From: Myxocyprinus asiaticus
Lineage: Eukaryota; Chordata; Actinopteri; Cypriniformes; Catostomidae
Direction of reading: 5' to 3'
Length of the DNA: 64,000 nt
Assembly: GCF_019703515.2 (NCBI RefSeq)
Contig: NC_059382.1
Span: forward strand, 16,471,001-16,535,000
Part shown: positions 1-13,075 of the stretch, piece after piece
Position numbering within the stretch: position 1 is the stretch's first letter
Layout of the letters: the number at the start of each line of letters is the position of its first letter
Position numbers and translations under genes: made by a program
Notes under the pieces: model-generated
Told to the model about the DNA's origin: nothing
The model's database searches: none
What the model saw: only the letters and a program-made list of their open reading frames with translations

Positions 1-367
1 TGTTTAAATCATAATTTTTACAGTCATTTTAGGGCTTGTTGACATTACATCATCATGGCAACGAAGTTGTAAAATTGGCTATAACTTCACACAGAAAAGA
101 TTAGTAAGTGATTTTATCACACTAAAATCATGTTTACATGCATATCCTTTATATGTTTTGGCTATACTTTTGAAACAGTGAGTATTTTAACATTAAAAAA
201 TTGGCCCCCATTCACTTCCATTGTAAGTGCCTCACTGTCACCTCAATTTTTGCTTTTTTTAAAGAAAAAGAGGAACGAGTCGAAATAAATTTTTGTGGTA
301 ATCAACATTATACCATAAATGCTGTTGATTGAGCTTAACTTGTATTGAACCCGGAATATTCCTTTAA
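1..367. repeat. Fold-back MITE, family A (TTAA-flanked), right part
   Basis: This stretch matches, in the same order, the right half of the complete copy at 41461-41965. Shared blocks include the motif around 'cacttccattgtaagtgcc' and the end reading 'ttgaacccggaatattcc' followed by TTAA at 364-367. The left half lies outside the window or is lost. There is no coding capacity. The family assignment rests on copies inside this window; no database name is claimed. Confidence 0.75.
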
Positions 368-872
368 GGAGCTTCCACATGACTGATGACGCAAACGTAA
401 TGGATTCCAAATAATACATTATGAAAAGAGGCCTGCAGGTCAGGTAGAAGGGGATGGAACTGAACTTGGGTTTGGGTCAAGCAATCGAACCAATGTGAAA
501 ACAGCCTAGGAGCCTCTATTCTTTCTACTTCAGGGTCAACAATAAATGTTGCTTTGGGTGAAACTGATTAATCACAGTCAGTTCCCACCTTCTTTTTCCA
601 TGCTTGACATTTCAGAAAGTGCAACCCTCCACCACGAGCTAATTCATGATGAATGGCAATTAAAAAATACTCAATGACATATTGGTTTTTACTCACCTTT
701 GTTCTACTCTTTCTCCTCTTATATCGCCATAATCACATTGTCATAATGCAAATTATGCAAAACATTAGAGTAATTACAGTTTACTCCACTAAGTTTCTTT
801 TTCCAGTTCTAAAATATGGTACTGAGGGTCTGCTGTGTTTGAGTCTATAGGCAAGCATTTTCAAGTTGATTT
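368..872. other. AT-rich stretch, no supported gene
   Basis: Only short ORFs without recognisable motifs occur here. No clear repeat structure was seen. Confidence 0.6.
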
Positions 873-1130
873 CAACATTAGACCTCTGCTGAGCACTAAA
901 ACAATATACAATTATTGAGAACTAAAGCACTAGACCACTAGTGACCACTAAAACTCCAGATCTGTGATGAGTACTAAAATGCTAGAACATCAGTTTACTG
1001 CCGAGTAATAAAACCAGACCTCTGGTACGTGCTAAAATATTAGAGCTCTAATGAACTCTGAAACATTAGACCTCTAGCAAGCACTAAAACATCAAACCAC
1101 TAGTGTGTACTGTAACATTAAAACCTTGCT
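873..1130. repeat. Degenerate minisatellite, unit about 30 bp
   Basis: A loosely conserved unit resembling 'cactaaaacattagacctct' recurs about eight times (for example near 873, 930, 970, 1010, 1060 and 1085), each with substitutions and small length changes. The array is old and diverged. No coding function is suggested. Confidence 0.6.
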
Positions 1131-3231
1131 AGCTGTAATGCATGCAGCCACTTTAGAAACAACTGACTACTGGTGGGAGTATCTGGATGCAGTAGTTGTG
1201 TAGAGCCTGCTACGTTTGTGTACAGGGTCCAATATTATCTTTTTACCACACCTGCAAATAGTAAGAGAATTGAGAAAATGTATATGCAAGCTATACCTTT
1301 GTTCTTGTTATTTAGCTAGGTTTCTTTTCTTTTTCTTTTTTTTTTTTTTTTTTTTTTTTTTTTGCATATTAGCAACAAACAGCACAAGTCACTATCACAT
1401 GTCTCTTGTTGAGACCCTAAACTGCCACAAAAATGTGAATAAATATCTTTGATTTTGTCCCTCATATTTTCAAGGAATATTTCACATATGTGTCGCCCTA
1501 TGTTGTGGAGAAAATCCTTTAGGTATTCTAGATAAACTTCTGATGTTAAATGTCAATTTTTGCCTGAACTATCTGTTTAATTTGGGACCCTGCTTATGTA
1601 CCTCTGCACTGTCTCCTCTATGCTGGGAACAGTAAGTCCTTATTTCCCTAAAGGAGGCAGGGAATGCGGGGCTACATAACCCCTAAGCTCAAGGGCTCAT
1701 TGATTGATTGTCTGTGGTGGGGCATGACTCTCAGCAAGGACACTCAACAAACACATACACACACCAAACAGGAATGTCTGAATGCATTTAGCACATACAA
1801 ATCTGGTCAAGCTTTCAGAGTCCCTGGTGAATGCTGGCTTTGACTTTGAGAATAAACATCATGTTAATATGAGCAGGAGAAAAAAGGCCTGAAATGGAGG
1901 GAGAATGTGTGTAGATACTCGGGTGAAAGAATGATAACATGCAACATGGGATTATATGGGCGAGCTGTCCTTGAGCTTCCATGAACATGTATTTGTTTGA
2001 AATGTAAGTGTTAAAGGACAGATTTTCATGATGACACTATGTCAGGTGTTTTGTTTATGCCTGCATATTATGTATATATTTATTACCTTGCTCTCTGGAA
2101 TACTTGATTCTGATTGGTCAATCATGGCATTCTGTGGTCAAACATTTTCTATAACGACCACTAAACTGTATAATTGTCAGTTGTCCGAGGCTACTGATTT
2201 CCTACATAGCTATGCTAGATGTCTCTCAGTTCACTATCATCTGGTCTCCTCAAATAATACAATAATTTAAATGCAAATCAATATGTCATATTAATTTATT
2301 TATTTGGTGAGCAGCCATGCAATAAGCAGGATACTGTACAGTCAGCCAGTCAACCCCTTCAGGTTGATAGAAGCCCCCTCCACTTCGAATTGGGGTCCTG
2401 GTCACCTTGTCAGGTTTTATTTTGCAATAAAGACCAGTAAAATATCTTTCAGTGTCTTCTAAACTTTGATCAGCACAGTAATAACTCTCAAATGTGTTCA
2501 CTAAACTGTTGCATGACTTTGTTGCATGGTATTTCAGCGCAAAAACCTGCATCTAATTTACTAAACACATGCTATATAGTTTAAGCAGGCACAACAAGTG
2601 CTAAAATAGTGCTGCGTCCAGTATTTCAATTAAGTAATTCCTTAGATATCTGACAATATATCAAGAAGTGTGTTGTAGTCAAGCAAACATTTGCCATGTT
2701 AAAGAGATTATTCAAGTGTCTGGATCACAGCAGTGGAGTGATGCAGTACAGTTCCCACTGTGTGTGCCACATCGTGTACAGTAGCACTCAGAACCGGCCC
2801 TGCAAGATCAGTAATGTGCCATGCAAAATGCGTTCAGCACAGATTTTTGTGAGCGCGTTTGCGCCGTTGCCTGATCTGCATAATAAAGTAGGGGCAAAAA
2901 AGGAGACACTGGAGGGACAGACAGCCACCAAGCAGCTATTAGACTCTGCCAGCCTGCAGCCTTTTATTTATTGCAGGGTTGGCTGGGAGCTCTGCATGGT
3001 GTCTGCAAACTGGGTCAAGCTCTCTCTTTCTCTCTGTCTCCCTCTGCTTCAGTTTTCTTCTTCCCTTTTAGTCTCTTTTCACATGCAGCCTCTATATCTA
3101 TCCTAGTTTCCCACCTGTTGCTGATGATCTGTATATTCTTTGGTTTAATTGTTTATTTCTACCCTACCATATAATGGTCTGTAGTCTCTTGCTTCCCTGA
3201 TGAAGGAAAAAAAAAGACAGAACCAAACAGC
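1131..3231. other. No supported gene; poly-T tract
   Basis: The only clear structure is a 28-base T run at 1336-1363. ORFs such as 2696-3106 have no recognisable domain, no splice context and no repeat homology that I can see. Confidence 0.55.
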
Positions 3232-3387
3232 ATTTGGTGGTCTTCGCTGGTTTAAACTGGTCTCCCAGTCTGGCAAAGCTGGTCTTCAGCTGGTCTCCAA
3301 GTCTGACCAGCTGAAACATTCCCAAAACTCTGCTTAAAACCAGCCAACAGAGGCTTAACCAGCTTAGGCTGGTTTTTCTGCAGGGTT
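3232..3387. repeat. CTGGT-rich dispersed repeat, copy 1
   Basis: The stretch is dense in 'agctggtctcc', 'gctggttt' and, in its second half, the complementary 'accagc' words, so it can fold on itself. The same vocabulary recurs at 29094-29270, 38205-38275, 39324-39492, 41966-42172, 43646-43700 and 44955-45009. It is non-coding and presumably an old non-autonomous element. Confidence 0.7.
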
Positions 3388-5037
3388 TCTATTGTCCTAA
3401 TCTGCCTAATAGCAACATATTGCACAAGCCTCTTCATGAAAGCATGGATCCAGCCTATTGATTAGTCTATATGCTGGTCCATACCAGTCTCATTTTCACA
3501 AGGAGTAAAAAGACAGATAAATATAGCTGAAGCTAGAGAGACTGAAAGAGAGGTTGCAACTCAGCTAATAAACAGCAGGCTCACCCCAATGTAGCCCTGG
3601 CCCCCCATGTGGATCATTAGCAGCCATTCGAGAATTCGAGAATCACATTTAGCATAATAAGCGTGCTGAGCCTCTCTAGGGTCCACATACAGACAGGCTC
3701 ACGCTGAGAACTCCCGCTCAAAGGCGATTTTCTTTCTCCAGGCTTCCTGGATGGTGAACACAGCAACCGCTCATGAGAGAGGAATGCGACACAAGCAACG
3801 AAGGCATCAAGGTGTATTTTGTCTCTAAACCTCAGCAGGCGCTTGCTGTTCTGGCACATCTACGATTTCCACAGCTGACTAGTCTGTGCTGACTCTAGGT
3901 CTGACTCTAAATGAGGCAGCACAATCCTTCTCCAACTCCCGACACTAATAATGGTCTGAGTCCCATGGACCCTTTCCCCCCTCCTCTCTGCCCCATAAAT
4001 GTCTTAAGATTGCCTGGATACAGAGCAGCCCTACTTTATGTGCTTCCACCCTGATGAAGATTATGGCCTCCAGCATATTCATAACACGTTGTCTGCTTTG
4101 TATAACCTTTTATTTGAAGCACTTATAGGTGCTGTAACTGATGTTTTGCCAACACCTCCGATTCCTTCATCCACACACCTTTACTCCATAATCCCGCCCT
4201 CCAAATACGTTAGAAAATCTAATGGTGGCAAACTCAAACACACAAAATTATTGAAATTTCTGATTGGCTAAAAAAAGGGAGGGCCACTCGACTGATTCTT
4301 TGTTTTTTTTTTCTTTTTTTTTTTTCACTGTTTAGAGCCTAGGATGTCACAAAGACAAAGGGACATTTTATGCATGGAATTTTAAAATAGCCACATTGAA
4401 GCACTCAGTTACACATAATGAAATGAATAATCTGTTTAAATAGATACACTCACATGAGATAAAGAGTCATATCGGTGTTCCATTACAGTAGGCCCCTATA
4501 TGAGTGCCGACATGTTGCGATCACATGATCAGCTGAATACTACCCACTTTATTTTGATAACCCCGTGACATTACCTAACAGTTAAATAAATTAATGAGAA
4601 CTGACTGTAAATAAAGTAGTTCTACAATGGCATCTGTAACTGGAAACTTTAGTGTAATGCTGCGTCCATGCTACTAGATGTCATTATATGTCCAAGACAA
4701 CTGCCATATCATTCAGCGCAACATAAACAAAAATTATTGAGTGAACATTTAAGGGGCATTTTGCATTCTTCTGCACTGCTTTTGTATTGTTTTCTATGTA
4801 AATATGCTGCAGTCCAATGTATTTGACCATTGCACCACGTCTCACTATGTTTTTAGCATCTTGAGCAGGAGGCAACATAAGATACCAGCATTCTGATCTA
4901 TTCGTTGCGCTGGTTCTAGCTTTTTTTAGCACAAGAACTTGTTCAGTCTGAGCAGCCCCTATAAGTCTTCCCTTTTCCTACCACTTCTTCCTATGTGAGA
5001 TTCAGACATGCTCAATCTTGATAACATTCATGCAGAA
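3388..5037. other. No supported gene
   Basis: Mixed-composition DNA with a T/C-rich tract near 4301-4325. No domain-bearing ORF, RNA gene or clear repeat was recognised. Confidence 0.5.
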
Positions 5038-5555
5038 AAGGACTGCACGATTATGACGAAAATCATAATAGCCAATTATTTCCTTTGATATTGTAATTGC
5101 GATTATTCATTTGGATTAATAGAATTTACATTTGCCATAATGTTTGATACATTTTGTGTGAGGCAGTTGCATGCCATATTCTTTATGTAGACCATGCATC
5201 AAAACAACTTGAGAACTACAGTATATTCCTGAATTGCTTAAACATTTTAATTGCATGTAAAACAAATTGTTATTGTTTTACAAGCAAGTGTTTTTCACAT
5301 TTTGAATAAACTGTACACATTATAATTTAGATAGTGAGCATTACTGATATGCCTTAAAACTAATTTAAAAGCGTCAGATTTGCCTCTGCATTCATGCACA
5401 CAACAGCCCAAAACAATATGTTATAAATAGTACATATTGGCGCAATGGGAGTACACATAAATGGAATACTGTAATCAACACTTTTCAGGTTTATATAATT
5501 GTGATTGCTGTTATTGTAATCTCGATTATTTTTCAGATTAATTGCGCAGCCCTTA
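5038..5555. repeat. Non-autonomous DNA element with imperfect inverted ends
   Basis: The left end reads 'aggactgcacgattatgac' and the right end 'attaattgcgcagccctt', imperfect reverse complements carrying the 'gcacgatta / taattgcgc' theme. The outer flanks 'atgcagaa' and 'attcagaa' differ at two positions and could be a decayed 8-bp duplication of the hAT type. The interior is AT-rich and non-coding. Superfamily is a guess. Confidence 0.5.
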
Positions 5556-6665
5556 TTCAGAATTCAAAAAGTTGCATAAAGAGATGCCCTTATTGCACCC
5601 CTACACACACAGACACACAATTACATTGCCTCCCTCTGTTACTCGCACACCTCTCTGCAGTAGTAGGAGTTTCCGATCAGGAGAAGTGAAAGTGAGCTGC
5701 ACAGCTTGGGACTCTCTCTACGGGGGACTGCTACCAATTAATGCAGGGGCTCCGTGCTCTGAAGAACTGTGGTGTACAAAGACAAAGCGTTGTGTTTGTA
5801 ATCTGGCCCCAGTGTCTGGCGGCCAGACTGCTCTCATCAATCTGCTTGCAGCAGGAGGCCAGGGAGCGCATGGAGAGCCAGGCACACGCCGGGTCAGCTC
5901 ATCACCACACTCCACTTTCTAGTCCTGTCCCTGCAACCCACTCCCAACACCCTTGTTTTATTCTCAAATGCCATCAGTCTTTCTAGCTCACTCCAATGTC
6001 CAAATCCTGAACTTTAAATGCATTCTAAGACAGACAGAAAACTCAAATGGTACAATAACTACCATCACACAGTCTGAGATGTTGTTTCTTTAGAGATGCT
6101 GCACCAAAACAGTACTTAGCATTGTCTTGAACTCTAGATGAAACACTGCAACTGCTACAAGAGAGACAAGATCATTTTGATAGCTCGAGTACTCAACAGG
6201 TAAATCAAATGTCTACTCCAGTACCTGAGGTGGGATCAGGGTTATGGAGCTTCAATTAAAAGTTCTATCTGTGCTATAAGTGTCTTGTACCTTAACCATC
6301 TTGTTTTTAGGATGGCATGTTAATCTAAAAATAGTTCAACTTTTGTCTGTTTTTGTTGTAATTCGTGAAAATGCCTTAAATAAAATACTCCTACTTTCTT
6401 TTGCATTCTATTCCATTAGTTGTGCTCCATGTAACCGTTCCATCTAGCATTAGTCAGATTGCAAGGTATTGTACTGCCCATAATGCCACCATAACCAACA
6501 ACAAAAATACAAATTAAAGCCTTAAAAAAAATCCTAAACTTTTGTGTTTTCATGATTGATCATTGCTGTTGCTTCCAAGTAATTGGGCACTCCTGTCCAT
6601 CCCTAATTTCTATGCTGACAATACAAACCTACATCAGGAACCATATAAATAACATCACATGTTTG
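5556..6665. other. No supported gene; GC-richer patch
   Basis: Positions about 5690-5930 are richer in GC than the surroundings and carry overlapping ORFs on both strands (5542-5922 plus, 5718-5915 minus). None shows a known motif or a persuasive splice context. It could be conserved non-coding DNA or chance. Confidence 0.4.
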
Positions 6666-7053
6666 AATCCTGGATCTATTTTTAGCTCCACCATAGGTCC
6701 CTATGGGTCTCCTTGCATTTAGCCAATCAGGGATATATACGAGATGATGGAAAGTGTAATCTGGGTAAGCCCAATATAAAGAGAGAGGAGAAAAGTGAGA
6801 GTTCAGTGAAGAGGAGTGGACAGCGATTCCTTCCCCATTCAGCTGGCTGTGTAAATCTTCCCCCAGCTTATCTTCATCATCTAACTCCTCTCTGACATTT
6901 ACTCACTGCATGGCTATGTCCTGCTCTAATAGCTTTAAAGGAAAACTCTTGTCCATCTGTAATTTTTTTTTTTCATCTTGTCTATCTCCCTGATTGGTTA
7001 AATGCAAGGAGACCATAGGGTCCTATGGTGGAGCTAAAAATAGATCCAGGATT
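6666..7053. repeat. Fold-back element with arms of about 75 bp
   Basis: The left arm, 6666-6740, and right arm, 6978-7053, are near-perfect reverse complements, including 'ggatctatttttagctccac' against its complement, the 'catagg' block, 'ctccttgcattta' and 'ccaatcaggga'. About 235 bp of unrelated loop DNA lies between them. There is no ORF of note. This fits a fold-back MITE. Confidence 0.8.
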
Positions 7054-8229
7054 AGATCCTCCTTTTTTCCTTCTCATTTCCACCACCACCAACCTCCGAG
7101 ACAAGATCTCTATTTTATTAAACCCTTATAGTAAATAGTGTTACTCCACCCCCCGCCCACCAGCAAAAACCTCTTCCCCTTTCCTTCTCTCACTCTGTAA
7201 TTACCCTTGCCTGTTTGTGCTCTTCTCCTAATTTGATCTTCATTAATGACAGGGATGAATCCAGCTCATTTTCATCCTTCATTCTTCTTTCATAAGGAAA
7301 ATTGATTGACACAGCTCAAATATTATTCAAATTGCTGCCCTTTAGTTAGATTAAATATGCAGTGTGAATTGTCTGTTTGTGTGTAATACACAAAAGTGTG
7401 TTTAGCACTATTCTGATGGGATTAGTTTTCTAAATGACATTTGACTTGCAATTATTAATAGATGACATCTGTGGTATCATGTACTGATATGGATTGGATT
7501 AGCATCTCTGTAGTTATTACTGAAGTGGGAGTGTCTATTGTCTGGATGTGGGTGTTAAGTAAAGGCGTGCTTTTGGATGCATGCATAAAAAATTAAAAAA
7601 AATTAACATATAACATCTGCAACAAAACCTACAGTACATTTGCAAGGTAAATTTCAGCTAAAAACTGAACGTTAATTCATTTATGTATTGATTCAAGTCA
7701 TAGTAAAAGCGATAGTAAATAAACAGTTCCCAGCATAAAAATGAGCGTGTTATGAGACATTATAAACAGCTCTCTTCACTTACGCTAATGTTATTAGATG
7801 TGTAATCGCTACTTAATGAAGTTTTTCTCTTTTCAAGTGACTGTAATAATCGTTTGCCTCGATTCCGATTCACAGTCTCCACAGTTTTTAATCAAAATAC
7901 CAAAATAAAATAATCAAATAACTATTTCTTTTACAAAACATTTCACATAAACATGCATTGCAATTTCACTCTTCATACCAGCCCACGTTAAAATATTATC
8001 CATTTCGTTTATGAAAATATTCTGCCAAAAACCGTGTCATTCACGGCAATCTCCCATTCATTCCAATGGGGAGTTCTACAGAGCTTGTCAGAGCAAGCAA
8101 CCGTAACTAAGGGGGGCGGAGCTTGGCAAAGTCAATTAACTGAAAAGAACCTGATCAAAAGAAGTAGTCGCTCACAAATCGCACATCACTTTGGCTTGCA
8201 AGCAAGTTCTACTCTACACAAGCTCTAAC
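7054..8229. other. No supported gene
   Basis: AT-rich DNA with short, motif-free ORFs only. Confidence 0.5.
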
Positions 8230-8308
8230 CATGACTTTCTCAAGCCTGGAAAACACTATTTTAAAATTCTCTCATATTTCCATGTTTTACATGACCGTGG
8301 GAACCCTG
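8230..8308. repeat. Short fragment of a 'gggaaccctg'-ended repeat
   Basis: The stretch holds 'caagcctggaaaac' and ends in 'catgaccgtgggaaccctg'. The same words, inverted, open the repeat at 30344 ('cagggttcccac') and lie inside it. It is taken as a terminal fragment of one dispersed DNA-element family. Confidence 0.5.
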
Positions 8309-9479
8309 CATATGGTGCACCAGGCAGTGCAATGAGAATGTCGGCTCTAGTTATGGTATTTGACGAAGGTAAAAATATATGAAGAGAAAATAATGTACTT
8401 CAATCACATACATTCTTTTCTGGACAGGATAAGGTTAGATTTCTTATAGCACCCCCAAGTTAAGTCGAAAAGCATTAATTTATTACTATTAATTTACCGA
8501 GGTTCAATTCGGATGGGACCAAAATCACTAATTACATCTGCAAAATAAATATACCTTACCTTAGTGAAAACTAGTCCCGTCTGGACTTTATTGTGAGTAT
8601 CTATGTTTGTTACTTGGATTCTAGTGTCTATGTTTTATTGTATGCACACATGTGAATCTTGCAGGTTTGCACACTCATTCATACTTACATGGAAGTGACA
8701 CATGCACTATATATAGCTGCAGCGGCAAGTAAGTGTGCATATGTGCGTTCACACATACAAGCTGTCAGCCTTTCTGAATCACATTCTTGTGACCTGCATG
8801 AATTCTACACAGACTGGCTGTCAAGTCGGCAGCGATTTTGATAAGGACAGCAACTTTGTTTGCCCACTGAATTGATCACATCTTGTCTGCCTGTGTTACC
8901 CTAAAGCCCAGTCTTATTGACTCTGACAGTGACAGCTACTGCTGGAGAAACGGTGTAGAAATGTGAGTGAGAGCCGGCCTGGTTATCAACATCCGCACCA
9001 TTGCTGCTCAAAAGCCTCCTACAGCAGATGCCACACACTATACAGGCTCCTGCGTCAGCCTTAGCACAACATGGCAAAGCCCTTAAGAACCAAAGCTCAG
9101 CTCTCATCTGTTTCAACATCACAGACCGCTCCATGCGTAGTTTGGGAAGGAGCACAGCTGTCAGAAGCTTTCATTGCAGAGCCCTGCATTATCATGGCAG
9201 TCTATGTTGGATAGTAACAAAATCACAAGTACATTAATTAAGTTCTTTCTATTAGAGGTCATTACATTTTACAATACTCATAATCAGATTACAGTTATTT
9301 ATTGATTATAAGGCAACGGGAATAAATTAGTTTTCAATTTACTGATTGTGCCCCTAAATCTGAAAAAAGAACAGACAAACAGGATCCCAGTCAGGTAGCA
9401 CTACTTATATTGAAGGTGAACTTTTTCAGTCTTATATCCATAGCAAAAAACTTTAGTCAATGGAATGCAGTATACTATA
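8309..9479. other. No supported gene
   Basis: ORFs at 8901-9155 (minus) and 9001-9237 (plus) overlap each other on opposite strands and have no recognisable motif. No clear repeat was seen. Confidence 0.5.
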
Positions 9480-10062
9480 TCACTATAAAATTAAAATTCT
9501 ATCATAATTTACTTGCCCTAATGTTGCTCCAAACCCATATGACTTTTTTACGTGGAGCACAAAAGGTGAACATTTATAACATATTCACAGGGTTTATTTG
9601 CCATATAATGAAGGTTAAAAATGAAAATTAAATAGGATCAAAGAATTGAAAAAGCACTGACATTAAATATGGTGGCAATAACATCAAACCTCATTGGCTC
9701 CAATCGTGTTTCATGACCAAACGCTGTGATGTCATGTCACCAGAACCAATGAGGTTTGATATTATTGAAGTAGCTGTCATATTTGATTTCAGTAGTGAAC
9801 AGTAAATTTTATATTGAATAATGACAGTTTCATTCTGTTCATTGCGAGTGATAGTATGGCTTCAGAAGACTTAGAATATAGTGCATGAGTTGTATCGATT
9901 ACTTTTACTATGGTTTTTATGGTGTTTTTTGTCCTTTTTTGAGCTCGACAGACTCCGGAGTCAATTACATTATGGCAAATAAACCCTATGAAGACTTCTT
10001 CGTATGGGTTTGGAGAGACATCAGGGTGAGTAAATACATTTTTAGGTGAACTGTTCCTTTAA
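9480..10062. repeat. Long fold-back element (about 580 bp) with family-B-like arms
   Basis: Three paired segments nest within each other. The outer arms are 'gttgctccaaacccatatga' near 9523 against 'cgtatgggtttggag' near 10000. The middle arms are 'cagggtttatttgcc' at 9588-9602 against 'ggcaaataaaccctatg' at 9974-9990. The inner arms are 'atcaaacctcattgg' at 9682-9696 against 'ccaatgaggtttgat' at 9746-9760. The right end carries 'gggtgagtaaa' and 'gtgaactgttcctttaa', the end motif of the TTAA-flanked family B. It is non-coding. Confidence 0.75.
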
Positions 10063-12133
10063 CTTGTTAACTAGTTCACTTTACTAGTTTACTAGTCTAA
10101 CTAGTTTATTTGTGTTTAATGAAAGGAGTGTTAATTGGGTATTAAAATTAGGGATTCAATTTTTTTAAAAACATGCATACTTTATGTTCGGCTCTTTGTG
10201 TTTCTTTGTCAAAACAGTACAAGATTATTTTGTCTACGACACTAAATAAATGAGGTAGAACAAACGTAATGCAGATTAGATTACTTTAAAAGTGTAATCT
10301 AAAAGATTACATTACTTATGATTCAATTAGAGACATGTAATTTGTAATCAGTTTCAGATTACATTTCAGAACCAATCTACCCAACACGGGTGGCAGCTTT
10401 GTTCTCAGAAATGCTGTGACTCATAGAAGAGCCAAAATCAACTCAGTAAAGAAGATCTCTTTTGTCTCCATCTTATGAAATTCTGTTTATGCCATGGCAA
10501 TTGACTCAAATGGTGGTTGAGTAATCTGCAGCCTGATGGGAGACAAATACGTTAAAGGCTGCTGTTTTTCTCTCTGATCCCACCATAGTCTAAACAAACA
10601 TTCTCAAAGCCATTACAAATGTCAGCGGAAGCCAAGTATGTCTGAACGATGACACATAATCATTTAGGGCTATAATGTTAGAAGCTTCACTCCTACAACC
10701 AATGCTTTTACATTTCCAGTTAAATTGTCTCTAAATTCTTTCTGGCATCTGTAGCTCCCTTTCACAGCACACAAAGCACTTTCCTTAACTATCCCCACCA
10801 TCATCCATATTGACCAGCTGGGAGAGTTGACTGATAAAAAAAAAAAAAAAAAAAAAAAAAACTGTAAAGAACTACAGTCCTTTATTTATGTATAAAATTG
10901 TAACTTAAAATCTTTTTTTTTATTATTCAATGGATACATTATGCATAAACTACCCACAAGCATCCTACAAATTATGCTGGAAAAAAATCACATTTAAAAT
11001 AGAGTTATTATCTCCTCTGACTTTCTATGTCCTCATTATAAATCTCCTTCACTGTCATACTATAGAGCACCAGAGAACTCTTCATAAAAGGTGAGAGGGA
11101 ACATGTCTACCGGTAGGTTCCTTTAATTGGCCAGATTGCACTGGCATTAAAAAATAAACAACCATGAGAACACCAGTTGCCCTCATCATCTCATGATGAG
11201 CAACATCTCACATTGAGAAGGGGTAGGGCCTCCTGTCTATTGACATTTATGCAGGTGGTAAGAAGTCTTTTGCATAAACAGCAGCCATGCAATTATCATG
11301 CTGGCGATGTCAACTACATACAGTGCTCAGTAAGAGGGAAATTTCTGTGTTAATTTGTACTGTATGTGCGAGAGACCAACAGGTGAAGCTCTTATTTTAG
11401 TTTGTATGATCAGAGATGAGAAAGCTGCTAGTTGGAACAACAGGAGAAACAACAGGAGATAAAAAGCAGGAAATGCCAAAAGAAGCAAAAACGTACCTTC
11501 ACAACTGCATTCCTTCGTGATCTCATTAGTTTCTGTAAGCATTTGTTCTTAAACTTTAGTTCTAGTGCACATAAATTTTTGTACATTAAGAGAGACATTG
11601 ATACATACAATTTACAGACAGCTTCTAAAATGCATAGAAAAGAATTGAGCACAATAAATACATATAGCCTAAATAATATAAAAACATCCATTTGGCCCAA
11701 CATATAGAAAAACACTTGGACCCTTATTGGACATTCTTCCCAGTGTCAAGATCTTAATGGTCATAGACAGAAATTAAATAGCAAATTTAGAGACATGCAA
11801 ATCTCTCTAGTTCACAGAATATGAAATTCATAAATCTATGTTATTGTTTTCATAATAAATAAGATTAAATGTGACTTGCAACATCATTATGAGTCACTCT
11901 GACCCAGAAACACATTTTTACTTTAATTAACTAAAGTAAAAAAAAGAAAGTATCAGCTTTCTAATGATATAATTATGTTTTTAATCCAAACTGTTACAGA
12001 GACATATCATTTAAATCATTCCGTTTTACCTGATATTGATATTGGTTGTATCATTGCCTTTCCAAAAAAAAAAAAAAAAAAAAAAAAACATTTCCCTGTA
12101 ATGGACTCCTATGTTTTCTATCTGATACATTTC
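10063..12133. other. No supported gene; TAATC-rich repeat fragment and A runs
   Basis: Positions about 10240-10385 hold many 'gtaatct / agattac' words and end in 'ctacccaaca', a pattern common in dispersed fish DNA elements. Homopolymer A runs occur at 10836-10861 and 12064-12088. ORFs near 11327-11715 overlap on opposite strands and show no domain. Confidence 0.5.
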
Positions 12134-13075
12134 TTAAAGGGGTCATGACATGAGGTATCAAATTTTCATTTATCTTTTGACATATAAGAAGTCATTGTAC
12201 TATAAAAACATACTGTAAGTTTCAGAACTGAAAACTTCCTCCTTAATAGAAAAAGACCATTTATTTAAACCAGGCTGTTGAAACGGCTCGTTTGGAATTT
12301 GTGGAACTTGTGATGTCACAAGGACCAAATACATATGCATTTTATTTTATTTTTTCATTGCACCCTTGGCCCCACCCACTGGTGCTCAGTCACACAGGTG
12401 AAGAGGAGAGAGTGCCTGTCATGGGAAATTCAGCTACAGCAAAGGGAACTTATACAGGAAACCTTCATGTGCCTATCTGGATTTAAATGTTTAACTACAC
12501 TAGATGAATGGCTTTGATCATTATTATGCATCTCATGTCTCTTTTAAAAGATGATGTCAAGTTATAACTCTAAAAAGGAGACCTCCATTCTATTTCATTC
12601 AGCTGTGCTGTGTCTTGCTGTTTTGAAGGCATCCTGGACCATTTTTGCACCCCACTGTGCTATATTTAATTGTTGGTCTTTTATAAACATGCACTAGATC
12701 GTCTTTGATCGTTTCGATGTGTTTCAATGTGCGCTGCCTTTTAAGAGAGGTACAAGTGCAACTTTTAAAAACACATCTCATTCTGCTGCTGCCACTGACT
12801 CGTAGAAACAAATGCCTTTCTGTGTGTAAACAAACACAGAAGATGTGTGACATGTCGCTCCTGTGAACAGTGGGCGTTTACATTGAAGTCTTAAAGGGCC
12901 AGATAGCTTAAAACTGAGCGTTTCAGACAGAGGGCCAGAGACAGGGTGAAAAATGGTCATATATTATTAAATTATGACTATTTTGGTGCAAAAAACACCT
13001 TACTGACATTATAAGTGGACCTCAGGGAAGATAATAAAATTATTTAAAAAAAAGAGTATGTCATAACCCCTTTAA
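12134..13075. repeat. TTAA-flanked element, family C, full length
   Basis: The left end is TTAA followed by 'aggggtcatgacatga', and the right end is 'tatgtcataacccct' followed by TTAA, so the ends are inverted and the target is duplicated TTAA. Length is 942 bp. ORFs inside (for example 12599-12853 minus) have no recognisable transposase motif, so it is non-autonomous. A second copy enters at 63724 and runs off the window. Confidence 0.75.

Noticed and set aside
880..1130. A CRISPR array
   Set aside because: The spaced repeats are degenerate, have no constant spacers, and lie in a vertebrate genome.
2696..3106. 136-codon plus-strand ORF
   Set aside because: No domain. The second half is a CT-rich low-complexity tract.
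5542..5986. A coding exon in the GC-richer patch
   Set aside because: Overlapping ORFs on both strands, no known domain, and the longest begins inside a repeat end.
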